From positions 124,001-188,000 of the forward strand of contig NZ_JACIBY010000006.1 in the NCBI RefSeq assembly GCF_014195535.1: a stretch of DNA of 64,000 nucleotides, read 5' to 3'. The position numbers were made by a program, and so were the translations under genes. Under the pieces are notes generated by a model that saw only the letters and a list, made by a program, of their open reading frames with translations, had not been told where the DNA came from and did no database searches. The DNA comes from Runella defluvii. GTDB lineage: Bacteria; Bacteroidota; Bacteroidia; Cytophagales; Spirosomataceae. Positions 43,673 to 52,665 of this stretch are shown here, piece after piece (within the stretch, counting starts at the first letter, position 1; every line of letters starts with the position of its first letter).

Positions 43673-46372
43673 TTAGTTTTTACCCAGTGGGATTTCGCAC
43701 GTAAATACACTTCCTTTACCTAGCTCGCTTTCTACCTTGATAGTTCCTTGGTGCAGTTCTATGATTTTCTTACAGATAGCTAGTCCAAGTCCGCTGCCTT
43801 TTGGTTTTCGCACCGATTGGTCGCGAGTTTGGTAAAATTTTTCAAATATAAGCTCTTGATATTTATTATCTATGCCTTGGCCATTATCTGATATGCTAAA
43901 TGATAGAGATGCTTCGGTTTGAAGGGTATTGATTTGAATTTTTCCCGTATCAGCGGGGCAAAACTTAATCGCATTTGATACCAAATTGATAATCACCTGA
44001 ATAAGTCGGTCGCGGTCGGCGCGGATAGGGCCGTAAATACCTTCGTAAGCTACGTCAATTTTGATGTTTTTTTCTTTCGCCAGTTGGTCGAGCGCTTCCA
44101 AGGATTCTTCCACAATGTCTTCCATCAAAAATTCGTCGATGTCCAACTCTTGTTTTCCAGTTTCAAAACGTTCAAGGGCCAACACTTGGTTAATGAGTCG
44201 GGTCAAACGTTCGGATTCTTTGGTAATGGTATTGACAAAATGCGACCGTTGGTCTTCTTCCATATCGGGATTATCGTGTACAATTTCCGACAAAGCTCGT
44301 ATCGACGTCAATGGCGTACGTATTTCGTGCGTGACCGTTGACAAAAAGTCATCTTTTTGAATATCAGCAATTTGCAACAGTTCATTGGCTTGTTTTAGCT
44401 GCTGCGTCAGTTGTTCTAATTCTTCCGACTTTCGCGTTAATTCTTCATTCACCGTCTTCAACTCTTGCGATGTTTTCAGAATATCAATCACTTCTTCGAC
44501 GCTGATTTGCTCTTCTTTTGCCACCGACGACACCAAAATACGCGCCGAAGCGGCACCAATGGCTCCGCCCAGCATCTTTTCGGCATAGTTTACCACTTGG
44601 GAGTCGGCGTACCTCGTATTCAAATCCAGCTTATTCTGTTTGGCGTACAACTGCAGCGTTTCTTCCGTATGGCTTTTCCCAAAGAAAATGGTCAACAGGG
44701 ACTTAATATCCGTCACCAGCGCTTTCCCCTTCCAAGCTACCGCACTTTCGTAGGTTTTTGAGTATTTAAAAACATCCACGAACAATACCGCTTGGTTGTG
44801 TTCCAACGCCGTAGGCTGCGACAACAACGACCCTCCCACGTAAAAAAGCAAGTTCAACAACAACGACCAAAACGTTCCGTGAGAAATATTATCGAGTCCC
44901 GTTACTCCCAGCAACGATTCAGGCCGTAACAAATCCATCCCCCAAGGGCCTTTACTGAGCATATCGGACGACATGTACCCCGCCGACACCATCGACGGAA
45001 TAATCAGGGTATAAAACCAAACGCCTCCTCCAACCAAAAGTCCGCCCACGGCTCCCGCTAACGACCCACGTTTCCAAAAAATTCCACCTAGTACCACAGG
45101 CGCAAACTGCGCTACCGCCGCAAACGACACCATCCCGACCGACACCAAACTGTATTTATCGCTGACGTTTTTATAGTATAAATAAGACCCTGCCATCAGC
45201 AGGACAATAAACAAACGCCGCAACGTAATGACGACCTGCCCCATGTCTCCGCCAAAACGCCGCTGAAAATCGGTGCGACTGACCAGCCAAGGCATAACCA
45301 AGTTGTTGGTCAACATCACCGTCAAGGCCGTGCATTCCACAATAATCATACTCGTAGAAGCCGCAAACCCTCCCAAATAAGCCACAAAAGCCAGTGCTTT
45401 TTCGTTAAAATGCAAAGGTATCGACAACACAAATTGGTCGGCTTTCACGGCTGTACCCAACAAAATTTTCCCTCCCAACGCAATCGGAACGACGAAAATG
45501 TTGATAACCAATAAGTAAAGTGGAAAAATCCAGAGCGCTTTACGAAGGTGATTTTCGTTTACATTCTCCACCACCGTTACCTGAAATTGCCTTGGCAAAA
45601 ACATAATGGCCAAAGAAGCCAATAAGCAATACCAAAACCAATCGCTTGTTTTTTCTTCTTTGATGGTAAATATCCGCTGTAAATCAACGAGTTTCGATGC
45701 TTTCTGAACAATATCATCGAATCCATCAAAGACGATGAATGTCACAAAAACACCCACGGCCAAAAAGGCAAATAGCTTAAACAACGATTCAAATGCAATG
45801 GCGGCCACCATTCCTTCGTGGCGTTCGTTGGCATCGAGTTTGCGCGCCCCAAATAGAATGGTAAAAATCGTCAGGACGATTGAGATATAGAAGGCTTTAT
45901 CCAGCCAAAGCGAATTGCCTGCGTCGTTGGCCGTGGTCAAAATACCAAACCCGCTAGAGATTGCTTTGAGTTGAATCGAGATGTAGGGAATCGTCCCAAC
46001 AACGCACAAAATCGTCGCAATGACGCCCAACGCTTGGCTTTTTCCGTAACGTGCCGACACAAAATCGGCGATATTGGTAATGCGCTGAACTTGACAAATA
46101 CGGATGATTTTCCGAAAAATAACCCACCAAAGCGGCATCGTAATGGTAGGCCCAATAAAAACGGCAATAAAATCCACTCCCGACTCTGCTGCCCGCCCGA
46201 CGCTCCCGTAAAACGTCCATGCCGTACAATAAACCGCCAGTGACAACGCATACACGTACGAATTACTGACCAAACTCCGCCCTTTGGCCGAGCGCTGTTC
46301 GGCCCAGTTGGCCACAAAAAACAAGACCAACAAGTACGATATAGACCAGAAAATCAACCAAAAGCTATTCAT
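43673..46372 (-). CDS. Sodium/solute symporter-histidine kinase fusion (CbrA-like)
   Basis: Sensor of 899 residues started at the ATG at 46372. Residues about 1-500 are an SLC5/SSS-type symporter with some 13 membrane segments (WTFYGSVGRAAESGVDF, SARYGKSQALG, VAYLGGFAASTSMIIVECTAL). A STAC-type region (AEKMLGGAIGAASARILVSS) follows, then a coiled coil (TVNEELTRKSEELEQLTQQL). The kinase has phosphoacceptor His682 in STVTHEIRTPLTSIRAL and ATP-binding boxes NLVSNAIKFCP, SISDNGQGI and GSGLGLAICKKII. There is no PAS or receiver domain. Known relatives (CbrA) sense or transport amino acids; the neighbours here point to small organic acids, as inference. Its first 8 bases overlap the upstream small membrane gene, suggesting translational coupling. 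Confidence 0.93.
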   Translation of the reverse strand: MNSFWLIFWSISYLLVLFFVANWAEQRSAKGRSLVSNSYVYALSLAVYCTAWTFYGSVGRAAESGVDFIAVFIGPTITMPLWWVIFRKIIRICQVQRITNIADFVSARYGKSQALGVIATILCVVGTIPYISIQLKAISSGFGILTTANDAGNSLWLDKAFYISIVLTIFTILFGARKLDANERHEGMVAAIAFESLFKLFAFLAVGVFVTFIVFDGFDDIVQKASKLVDLQRIFTIKEEKTSDWFWYCLLASLAIMFLPRQFQVTVVENVNENHLRKALWIFPLYLLVINIFVVPIALGGKILLGTAVKADQFVLSIPLHFNEKALAFVAYLGGFAASTSMIIVECTALTVMLTNNLVMPWLVSRTDFQRRFGGDMGQVVITLRRLFIVLLMAGSYLYYKNVSDKYSLVSVGMVSFAAVAQFAPVVLGGIFWKRGSLAGAVGGLLVGGGVWFYTLIIPSMVSAGYMSSDMLSKGPWGMDLLRPESLLGVTGLDNISHGTFWSLLLNLLFYVGGSLLSQPTALEHNQAVLFVDVFKYSKTYESAVAWKGKALVTDIKSLLTIFFGKSHTEETLQLYAKQNKLDLNTRYADSQVVNYAEKMLGGAIGAASARILVSSVAKEEQISVEEVIDILKTSQELKTVNEELTRKSEELEQLTQQLKQANELLQIADIQKDDFLSTVTHEIRTPLTSIRALSEIVHDNPDMEEDQRSHFVNTITKESERLTRLINQVLALERFETGKQELDIDEFLMEDIVEESLEALDQLAKEKNIKIDVAYEGIYGPIRADRDRLIQVIINLVSNAIKFCPADTGKIQINTLQTEASLSFSISDNGQGIDNKYQELIFEKFYQTRDQSVRKPKGSGLGLAICKKIIELHQGTIKVESELGKGSVFTCEIPLGKN

Positions 46373-46574
46373 CAGAATGGTGGTTGTTGGTATTATTAAC
46401 AATCAAAAAAGTGACAACAATAATCAAAAACCAGATTCCAAAAATCCCCATGTACAACACAGGCGTGCGCCACTTGAAACTCAAGCGGTTGAAAATGCTC
46501 AAAATGGGGTTGTTGTACAACGCCCAAGCCAGTAAACTCAAAGCCACCAAGGCCAATTCTCGCGTTTTTGACAT
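46365..46574 (-). CDS. Small two-helix membrane protein coupled to the sensor kinase
   Basis: Protein of 69 residues from the ATG at 46574 (an upstream ATG at 46586 would add four). Two hydrophobic segments are visible, about 7-22 (ALVALSLLAWALYNNPIL) and 37-59 (VLYMGIFGIWFLIIVVTFLIVNN). It resembles the small partner subunits often found beside SSS transporters. Its stop codon overlaps the start of the symporter-kinase gene by 8 bp, so the two are very probably translated together and the product may be a subunit of the sensor. No named family is claimed. Confidence 0.75.
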   Translation of the reverse strand: MSKTRELALVALSLLAWALYNNPILSIFNRLSFKWRTPVLYMGIFGIWFLIIVVTFLIVNNTNNHHSDE

Positions 46575-46661
46575 ATAATTAAGCATGTGAAAAATGGCTG
46601 CCGAGGGTTTCTAACACGCTCGACAACCATTCCTAATTATAAACCCTAAACCTAACCTTAT

Positions 46662-46880
46662 TTATTTTTCGTCGTATTCGCCAGAGAGCGCATAATACCC
46701 GAGTATCGACATCCCGCCAGCGATGATTGGTGCCAAAATGAAGGTATAGATGATGGCAGGTACGAGGTCTGTACCCCCTTTATCCCACATTGGCAATGCT
46801 TGGTTGATGAAGAGATAGTAGCCTGCGTATAGACCAATACCTATCCAAACAATTCCTAATATTCTTTTTATTGCGTTCAT
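46662..46880 (-). CDS. Small membrane protein, DUF6814-like
   Basis: Protein of 72 residues with two helices, about 6-28 (ILGIVWIGIGLYAGYYLFINQ) and 40-64 (VPAIIYTFILAPIIAGGMSILGYYA), ending in GEYDEK. It starts 28 bp after the MHS transporter gene and is probably cotranscribed. Small proteins of this type accompany MHS symporters in several Bacteroidota genomes; the DUF6814 label is from memory and not verified. It might stabilise the transporter. Confidence 0.75.
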   Translation of the reverse strand: MNAIKRILGIVWIGIGLYAGYYLFINQALPMWDKGGTDLVPAIIYTFILAPIIAGGMSILGYYALSGEYDEK

Positions 46881-46908
46881 AATTCGTTGTCTTTTAAAAG
46901 GTTAAAGA

Positions 46909-48468
46909 TTAGTCGTTAGCGTTTTTGTCTTCCTTGATGTAAAGTAAACCAATCACAAAACTTACCCCAGCAAGGATAATTGGATACCAAAGCCCTTCCA
47001 AGTACGGTTGGGTATTCACAATCGCTTCTCCTGCTTTTTCAGCTGCATCGTTGATGTCCTTCGCACGAGTTGCTAAATAGGTAGCAATCGCAGGCATCAA
47101 TCCACCAAACACCCCGTTACCAATGTGATACGGCAACGACATCGACGAATAACGAATACGGGTTGGGAACATTTCGACCAAGAAGGCCGCGATAGGGCCA
47201 TACGCCATCGTTACAAAAAGCAACAAGATAAAGACCATCAAGACAAGCGTGTTGCGGTCGCTGTTGTTGATTGTAGTTATTTTTTTCACGTCGGGCTTAG
47301 GAGCTTCTTTGCTCGCATCGGCCAAAATCGTCACTTTCTTTACCTCTTTGTATTTTGTTCCATCCGTAAACTCCTTGGTTGTGGTTGTCGTAATGAGCGA
47401 ATCGACTTCAGACCCAGAAGCAAGCGCACGCTTTACTTCCACTTTGGTATTGGCCACAATCTCTTCTTTGTTCTTGAGGTTGGTCGTTTGGTAAATTTTC
47501 TCAAAAATCGGGCGATAGCAAATAATCGCTAACAACATACCTGCCAACATAATGCCTTTGCGGCCGATTTTGTCGGACAATGAAGCAAAAATCACGAAGA
47601 ACGGCGTACCCAACAATAACCCCAAAGCAATGATAACGTTCACTTGGTTGTCATCGACGTTACAGATTTTTTGCAAGAAACTCAAGGCATAAAACTGACC
47701 CGTGTACCAAACTACCCCTTGACCCATCGTGGCTCCAAAAAGCGCCAACAATACAAATTTGAAGTTATATTTATTGCCAAACGACTCTTTCAATGGGTTC
47801 GCTGATGTTTTCCCTTCGGCTTTCGCTTTAGCAAAAAGTGGCGACTCGTGCATATTACGACGGATAATAAACGATACCCCCACCATAATCAATGATACCC
47901 AAAACGGAATACGCCATCCCCAATCGTTGAAAGCTTCGGTACCAAGCGTGTTGCGAGTGACCATGATAACCAACAACGACACAAACAAGCCAATCGTTGC
48001 TGTCGTCTGAATCCATGATGTCCAGAATCCGCGTTTTTCGGCGGGTGAGTGCTCCGCTACGTAGGTCGCCGCACCGCCGTATTCTCCACCCAAGGCAAGT
48101 CCTTGCAAAAAACGAAGTAGCAATACCAAAAGGGGAGCAAAAAAGCCGATGGTTTCGTAGCTCGGGATACACCCAATCAAAAACGTCGCTCCACCCATCA
48201 AAATAAGGGTCACCATGAAGGTATATTTACGACCAATGAGGTCGCCCAGGCGGCCAAAGAACAAAGCTCCAAAGGGACGAACCACAAAACCTGCCGCAAA
48301 CGTCGCCAAGGTCGAAAGGAAAGCCGCTGTTGGGTTATCGGGCGGGAAAAATTTGGTAGCGATTACGGTCGCCAAACTTCCGAATATGTAGAAATCGTAC
48401 CATTCGATGAGCGTACCAACCGACGAGGCTCCGATGATGTACGCTAAACTTTGTTTTTTCTCAGACAT
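46909..48468 (-). CDS. MFS metabolite:H+ symporter (MHS/ProP-type)
   Basis: Inner-membrane transporter of 519 residues. The N-terminus SVGTLIEWYDFYIFGSLA and the loop GRLGDLIGRKYTFMVTL mark the MHS subfamily (proline/betaine, citrate, alpha-ketoglutarate, short organic acids). RFLQGLALGGEYGGAATYVAEH (residues 119-140) is the signature of segment 4/5. A hydrophilic insert of about 80 residues (322-404, rich in Lys, Thr and Glu) lies before segment 9, longer than in standard members. It lies 47 bp downstream of a porin gene and 28 bp upstream of a small membrane gene. Context suggests acetate, propionate or dicarboxylate uptake, as inference. Confidence 0.87.
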   Translation of the reverse strand: MSEKKQSLAYIIGASSVGTLIEWYDFYIFGSLATVIATKFFPPDNPTAAFLSTLATFAAGFVVRPFGALFFGRLGDLIGRKYTFMVTLILMGGATFLIGCIPSYETIGFFAPLLVLLLRFLQGLALGGEYGGAATYVAEHSPAEKRGFWTSWIQTTATIGLFVSLLVIMVTRNTLGTEAFNDWGWRIPFWVSLIMVGVSFIIRRNMHESPLFAKAKAEGKTSANPLKESFGNKYNFKFVLLALFGATMGQGVVWYTGQFYALSFLQKICNVDDNQVNVIIALGLLLGTPFFVIFASLSDKIGRKGIMLAGMLLAIICYRPIFEKIYQTTNLKNKEEIVANTKVEVKRALASGSEVDSLITTTTTKEFTDGTKYKEVKKVTILADASKEAPKPDVKKITTINNSDRNTLVLMVFILLLFVTMAYGPIAAFLVEMFPTRIRYSSMSLPYHIGNGVFGGLMPAIATYLATRAKDINDAAEKAGEAIVNTQPYLEGLWYPIILAGVSFVIGLLYIKEDKNAND

Positions 48469-48515
48469 GATTGAAAAGGTTGTAAGTTTTTTAAATTTGA
48501 TTAGGTTAAAAGGTA

Positions 48516-49907
48516 TTAGAGGTAAATTTGAAGTTGGGCAATAAACTCTCCATATTTCTTACTTACACCCGCCGCCGTCAGGCCTGGGCGAAGCGAATAC
48601 TGCGTGGTAATTTTGGCATGGTGGCCGTCGATGAGCCAGTTGATGCCCGTATCAAAGTTTGAAACTGTTTTTGACAGCGCATCAAAGTTCTTGCTGGTAT
48701 ATGCCATGAAGGGTTGTACGCGCATTTTAGGTTTGTCGGTGGCTTTAGGCAACAATAAGCCTACCTGTGTATAGAAGATTTTTCCAGTTCCAATCATAGG
48801 TTGAGCATTTCCAGCGCCAGCCAAGAGTTTATCAGTTCCTGTGTAGTTAGGATCAATGGCACCGATGTTCATGATGCCGATATTTCTCAAGTAGTTTGGA
48901 CCGAAATTATACTTGAAAAAGCCCGAATAAACGGTAATAGCCGTGTTTTTTTCTTTTTTACCAATGGGCATATCCAAGAAAGCATCTACTGACATTAGGT
49001 TTACGTTGTGTTTGGTAACCGTGCCATTGACCGATGAGCGTGTCCCTTCAGGTTGGCTATAAAACCCAGCTCCGATGTTAAACACGCGCTTCGTTCCCAA
49101 ATAGGTTCCTACTTTGAACGGCAACAGATTTGATTCTGAATCTAAGAATTGGTACTCCACGTATCCCGTTTTGGCCCACTTGCTCGTCCCGTTGTTATCA
49201 ACGGCCACTGCTTTTACGCCATCTGTTACATTTGCTGGCGCAAGACTTGTGTTAAAGGGTTTATTTAAGCCAAATCGGTATTCAAGTTTATTCAATTTCC
49301 CTTTGGCAAAAAAGCCATATTGACGAGCAAACTGGTCGGCATTGTCAATCGTTGCCCAAGAGAAAATAGGCGAGTCAACGGTCAAAAAGTTAAGTGTTGA
49401 AGCCATTGTCATCCGCGATATACCCATAAAATAATGTAACCCTGCTCCCACGCTCAAACTTGAGTTTTTGTTTTCTTTCGTAGGTAAAATCAAGTGGTAC
49501 TCGTTCCAAAAATCGTGAAAAAACATTTGCGGTTTCTTGCCATTTCCGTAGCCCCCCGTTCCTGTACTTCCAGAGCCACCACCGTTGATAAATGTTTGGT
49601 TGTTAATCCCAAAGTGAGCCAAAATCATATACCGTTTGCTTACTTGTGAATAGGCCAACATCCTAAGACGGCGTCCCGAAATATCAAAATTTGATTTGGC
49701 AGGCTCTCCCCCCACGGTCGTCCCAGGGTTCAACTGCGACGCTCTAAACCACGTTTGGTTCCACGTAATCACACGAATGTACTTTGTTTTTTCGGGGTTC
49801 AAATCAAGTTTGATACCCGTTCCGTAATCAGTTGAACCTTGGCCATAACTCGTTGTTGCCAAGAGGCTACTGGCCATCAATACCAGTATGGTTAAACACT
49901 TTTTCAT
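48516..49907 (-). CDS. Outer-membrane porin-like beta-barrel protein
   Basis: Protein of 463 residues with signal peptide MKKCLTILVLMASSLLATTSYGQ. The mature sequence has many amphipathic strands (YIRVITWNQTWFRAS, RRLRMLAYSQVSKRYMILAHFGIN, AVTVYSGFFKYNFGPNYLR-type, LEYRFGLNKPF) and ends in an aromatic-rich strand (KYGEFIAQLQIYL), typical of trimeric-porin-type barrels in Bacteroidota. It is first in the minus-strand run porin, MHS symporter, small membrane protein, sensor. It would bring small anions across the outer membrane. It is not TonB-dependent (no plug). Substrate unknown. Confidence 0.75.
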   Translation of the reverse strand: MKKCLTILVLMASSLLATTSYGQGSTDYGTGIKLDLNPEKTKYIRVITWNQTWFRASQLNPGTTVGGEPAKSNFDISGRRLRMLAYSQVSKRYMILAHFGINNQTFINGGGSGSTGTGGYGNGKKPQMFFHDFWNEYHLILPTKENKNSSLSVGAGLHYFMGISRMTMASTLNFLTVDSPIFSWATIDNADQFARQYGFFAKGKLNKLEYRFGLNKPFNTSLAPANVTDGVKAVAVDNNGTSKWAKTGYVEYQFLDSESNLLPFKVGTYLGTKRVFNIGAGFYSQPEGTRSSVNGTVTKHNVNLMSVDAFLDMPIGKKEKNTAITVYSGFFKYNFGPNYLRNIGIMNIGAIDPNYTGTDKLLAGAGNAQPMIGTGKIFYTQVGLLLPKATDKPKMRVQPFMAYTSKNFDALSKTVSNFDTGINWLIDGHHAKITTQYSLRPGLTAAGVSKKYGEFIAQLQIYL

Positions 49908-50295
49908 AGGTACGTTAAAGAAAAGAGGTTAAAAAAAGAGGTCGGTTCATTTTGTGTTATTCAAATATTTTTTTGAATAATCACTCGACAAAAGTGGAAG
50001 AAAGGATTTAAAAATCCGCTTGGGTGATGTTGTTATGCTAAACGCATATAGGTAGCAAACAAAACGGCTGTTTTTAAGTAAAAATCAGTAGAAAAATACA
50101 GTACGGAAGAAGATTAAGCAATAAATGAAAGGCCATGTCGGAAGTTTCCCCTATACTATTTTGAAAATACGCCCTAAAAATCATCTATTTTAATTTAGCA
50201 AACATATAGTAATTTAGCAATAAACAGTCATTTAATATAAAAAAACGGGGGTAACATGATGTGTTACCCCCGCCTCAATGCACTTATTGGTGTAA
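49908..50295. other. Gene-free control region of the porin operon
   Basis: 388 bp with no gene found. It holds two TTAGCAA motifs (50195-50203 and 50214-50222), a 9-bp inverted repeat TTATTCAAA (49957-49965 with 49972-49980), and the terminator of the InsA-like gene (50246-50272). The porin promoter is probably in the left part, but no clear TAnnTTTG is seen. Confidence 0.5.
50246..50272 (-). terminator. Rho-independent terminator of the InsA-like gene
   Basis: A perfect 11-bp stem (CGGGGGTAACA with its inverse) and a 5-nt loop lie after the stop at 50296 on the minus strand, and lead into a run of seven T. Confidence 0.85.
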
Positions 50296-50718
50296 TTAAT
50301 CTTTGAATCTTTCCCATTTAATCATCATAAACTTGTCCCCTAATTCGGTCACAATCATGCCCGTTCCTTCCAAATTTTTACGGTCGGCATAAAACTCAGC
50401 CAGCTCTTTGTGATTCATCACTTTGTAGGTAGCATGGTGCGTAATTCGGTCGGGCATTTTGATTTGATACTTCTTTACCCAGTTCATCACCGACACGTGG
50501 CTAACTCCCAGAAGTCGCTCTATTTCACGGTAACTAACTCCCTCAATGTACAACTGAAGCGCCTTAATCACGTAGTAGGAGCTAATTCCTTTGCCAAGTT
50601 TATCGACCGTAAAATTGTAATCGCATTTTTTACAACGGAAACGCTGACGGTCTTTGATGATTCCGTTCTTGACAGTTTCGAGACTGTCGCATTTGGGACA
50701 TTTGAGTGTTGCTGCCAT
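50296..50718 (-). CDS. InsA-like zinc-ribbon/HTH protein (domesticated transposase-type regulator)
   Basis: Cytosolic protein of 140 residues. N-terminal zinc ribbon CPKC (Cys7, Cys10) and CKKC (Cys29, Cys32), then a helix-turn-helix region (about 49-84: YVIKALQLYIEGVSYREIERLLGVSHVSVMNWVKKY), as in InsA of IS1. A 55-residue C-terminal domain (KVMNHKELAEFYADR, GMIVTELGDKFMMIKWERF) is not transposase-like, and no DDE-type InsB partner or terminal inverted repeats are nearby. It is divergent from aceB with 283 bp between, so a regulator of the glyoxylate shunt or of itself is a plausible inference. Confidence 0.75.
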   Translation of the reverse strand: MAATLKCPKCDSLETVKNGIIKDRQRFRCKKCDYNFTVDKLGKGISSYYVIKALQLYIEGVSYREIERLLGVSHVSVMNWVKKYQIKMPDRITHHATYKVMNHKELAEFYADRKNLEGTGMIVTELGDKFMMIKWERFKD

Positions 50719-50922
50719 GAAAAAGGAATGGTTAAGTTATAATTAGAGGAAGTGTCCTATAGTAATTTACCAAAGCTAATAGGACTATTCATATAAAAAA
50801 ATGTTTTTGGTCACGTTTAGTATTGTTTTGCTAATTAACTATAGCTTTCAAATTTTCTTTTTTGAGCTTTCCCCTGATTTTCAACAACTTAACAACCTCC
50901 ACCTTGCAGAAATTTTTATTTT

Positions 50923-50936
50923 AGCGAAATTTCGCT
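50923..50936. promoter_or_regulatory. Perfect 14-bp palindrome upstream of aceB (candidate operator)
   Basis: AGCGAAATTTCGCT is a perfect palindrome whose end overlaps the candidate aceB -33 position. A further half-site TTTTCGCTAA lies at 50947-50956 within the promoter spacer. Suggests repression, not proved. Confidence 0.5.
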
Positions 50937-50966
50937 TGTTTTATATTTTTCGCTAACATACTTTTG
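50935..50966 (+). promoter_or_regulatory. Candidate aceB promoter
   Basis: CTTG at 50935-50938, 20-nt spacer, then TACTTTTG at 50959-50966, fitting the Bacteroidota -33/-7 pattern (first base of -33 differs). The start codon follows 35 bp downstream. Confidence 0.45.
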
Positions 50967-51001
50967 AAACATCAATTACACTTCATCAACACTTGAACAA
51001 A

Positions 51002-52615
51002 ATGAGTACTCAAACCGACACCCTCCTTGAAGACATTGACATCACAGGAACGATGTGTAGCCAGTACGACCAAATCTTAACCCCTGAGGCTCTGCAATTT
51101 ATCGCTCACTTGCATCGACGCTTTAACGGGCGCCGCCTCGAACTCCTTCGCCTCCGCGACCTTCGTACCATCGCAATTCAAAAAGGCGAAATGCCGCAGT
51201 TCCTTCCCGAAACTGCTCCTATTCGCGAAGCCGATTGGACTGTCAATGCCATTCCCGATGATTTACAAAACCGCCGTACCGAAATTACAGGCCCCGTTGA
51301 CCGCCGCATGGTCATCAATGCCCTCAATTCGGGAGCGAATGTATTTATGGCCGATTTTGAAGATGCCTCTTCTCCCACTTGGAGCAACATGGTAGAAGGG
51401 CAAGCCAATCTGTACGACGCGATTCGTCGCCAAATCGACTTTACGGCCGAAAATGGTAAGACCTACCAGCTCAACGACAACATAGCTACGTTGGTGGTTC
51501 GTCCGCGCGGATGGCACCTCCACGAAAAACATCTACTCGTTGACAATCAAGCCATTTCGGCTTCATTGTTCGACTTTGGATTATACTTTTTCCACAACGC
51601 TCATCAATTGTTGCAAAACGGCAGCGGGCCGTATTTCTATCTCCCCAAGCTGGAAAGTCACTCAGAGGCACGGCTCTGGAACGACGTATTTATCGCTGCG
51701 CAAGAGTGGTTCCACTTACCTCTGGGCACCATCAAAGCGACGGTTTTGATAGAAACAATTTTGGCCGCCTTCGAAATGGACGAAATCATTTATGAACTTC
51801 GACACCACTTGGCTGGACTAAATGCGGGGCGCTGGGATTACATTTTTAGTATCATCAAAAAATTCAAAGATTACCCCGAATTTATCTTGCCCGACCGTAC
51901 CCAAGTCACGATGCGAATGCCATTTATGCGGGCTTATTGTCGGCTTTTGGTTCAAACGTGTCACAAACGAGGCGCCCACGCCATCGGCGGGATGTCGGCC
52001 TTCATTCCTAGCCGCCGCGATGCCGAGGTCAACCGCATTGCTTTCGAACGGGTAGAAGCCGACAAACAATTGGAAGTAGAAACTGGCTTTGATGGCACGT
52101 GGGTTGCGCATCCCGATTTGGTATCGGTTGCCAAAGCTCCTTTTGACGCTATGCTTGGTGCTCAGCCTCACCAAAAACACATCAAACGTGAACATGACCG
52201 CATCGAAGCCGAAGCGCTTATCGACGTTTACATCAAGGAGGGAACCATCAGTGAAAGCAGCTTACGTGCCAATATCAACATTGGTATCCTGTACATTGCC
52301 TCTTGGCTACGTGGCGTAGGTGCCGCTGCCATTCATAACCTGATGGAAGATGCCGCCACCGCCGAAATTTCTCGGGCGCAGGTATGGCAATGGCTGCATC
52401 ACGAAGTCAAAACCTTTGAAGGCCGCCCAATTACCCTCAATTGGTACAAAAATGTTTTTGCCGACGAACTCACTAAAATCAAAGAAGACGTTGGTACCGA
52501 AGCGTTTACCAAAGGCCATTACGAACAAGCTGCCGAGTTGTTTGACCGCTTGGTCACGCAGCCACAATTCGAGCCCTTTTTGACACTCCCCGCTTACGAC
52601 CTCTTAGACGCCTAG
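51002..52615 (+). CDS. aceB: Malate synthase A (glyoxylate shunt)
   Basis: Condenses acetyl-CoA and glyoxylate to malate in the cytosol. The ATG at 51002 is preferred; a TTG three codons earlier also lies in frame. The 537-residue protein carries the malate synthase A blocks: [73 protein letters not shown], and [32 protein letters not shown]. The short length indicates isoform A (no extra domain of isoform G). It is followed 50 bp later by aceA, forming the shunt operon needed for growth on acetate, which matches acs and prpE nearby. Confidence 0.97.
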   Translation: MSTQTDTLLEDIDITGTMCSQYDQILTPEALQFIAHLHRRFNGRRLELLRLRDLRTIAIQKGEMPQFLPETAPIREADWTVNAIPDDLQNRRTEITGPVDRRMVINALNSGANVFMADFEDASSPTWSNMVEGQANLYDAIRRQIDFTAENGKTYQLNDNIATLVVRPRGWHLHEKHLLVDNQAISASLFDFGLYFFHNAHQLLQNGSGPYFYLPKLESHSEARLWNDVFIAAQEWFHLPLGTIKATVLIETILAAFEMDEIIYELRHHLAGLNAGRWDYIFSIIKKFKDYPEFILPDRTQVTMRMPFMRAYCRLLVQTCHKRGAHAIGGMSAFIPSRRDAEVNRIAFERVEADKQLEVETGFDGTWVAHPDLVSVAKAPFDAMLGAQPHQKHIKREHDRIEAEALIDVYIKEGTISESSLRANINIGILYIASWLRGVGAAAIHNLMEDAATAEISRAQVWQWLHHEVKTFEGRPITLNWYKNVFADELTKIKEDVGTEAFTKGHYEQAAELFDRLVTQPQFEPFLTLPAYDLLDA

Positions 52616-52665
52616 CAATCTTCCTCTTTTTTATCAAATACACTTCATCACAAACATCAACAACA

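Noticed and set aside
50296-50718. Insertion sequence IS1
   Set aside because: Only an InsA-like part is present; there is no InsB/DDE frame and no terminal inverted repeats or target duplication.
51818-52195. Minus-strand frame inside aceB
   Set aside because: It is a shadow of the highly conserved malate synthase frame, with no recognisable domain or upstream signals.
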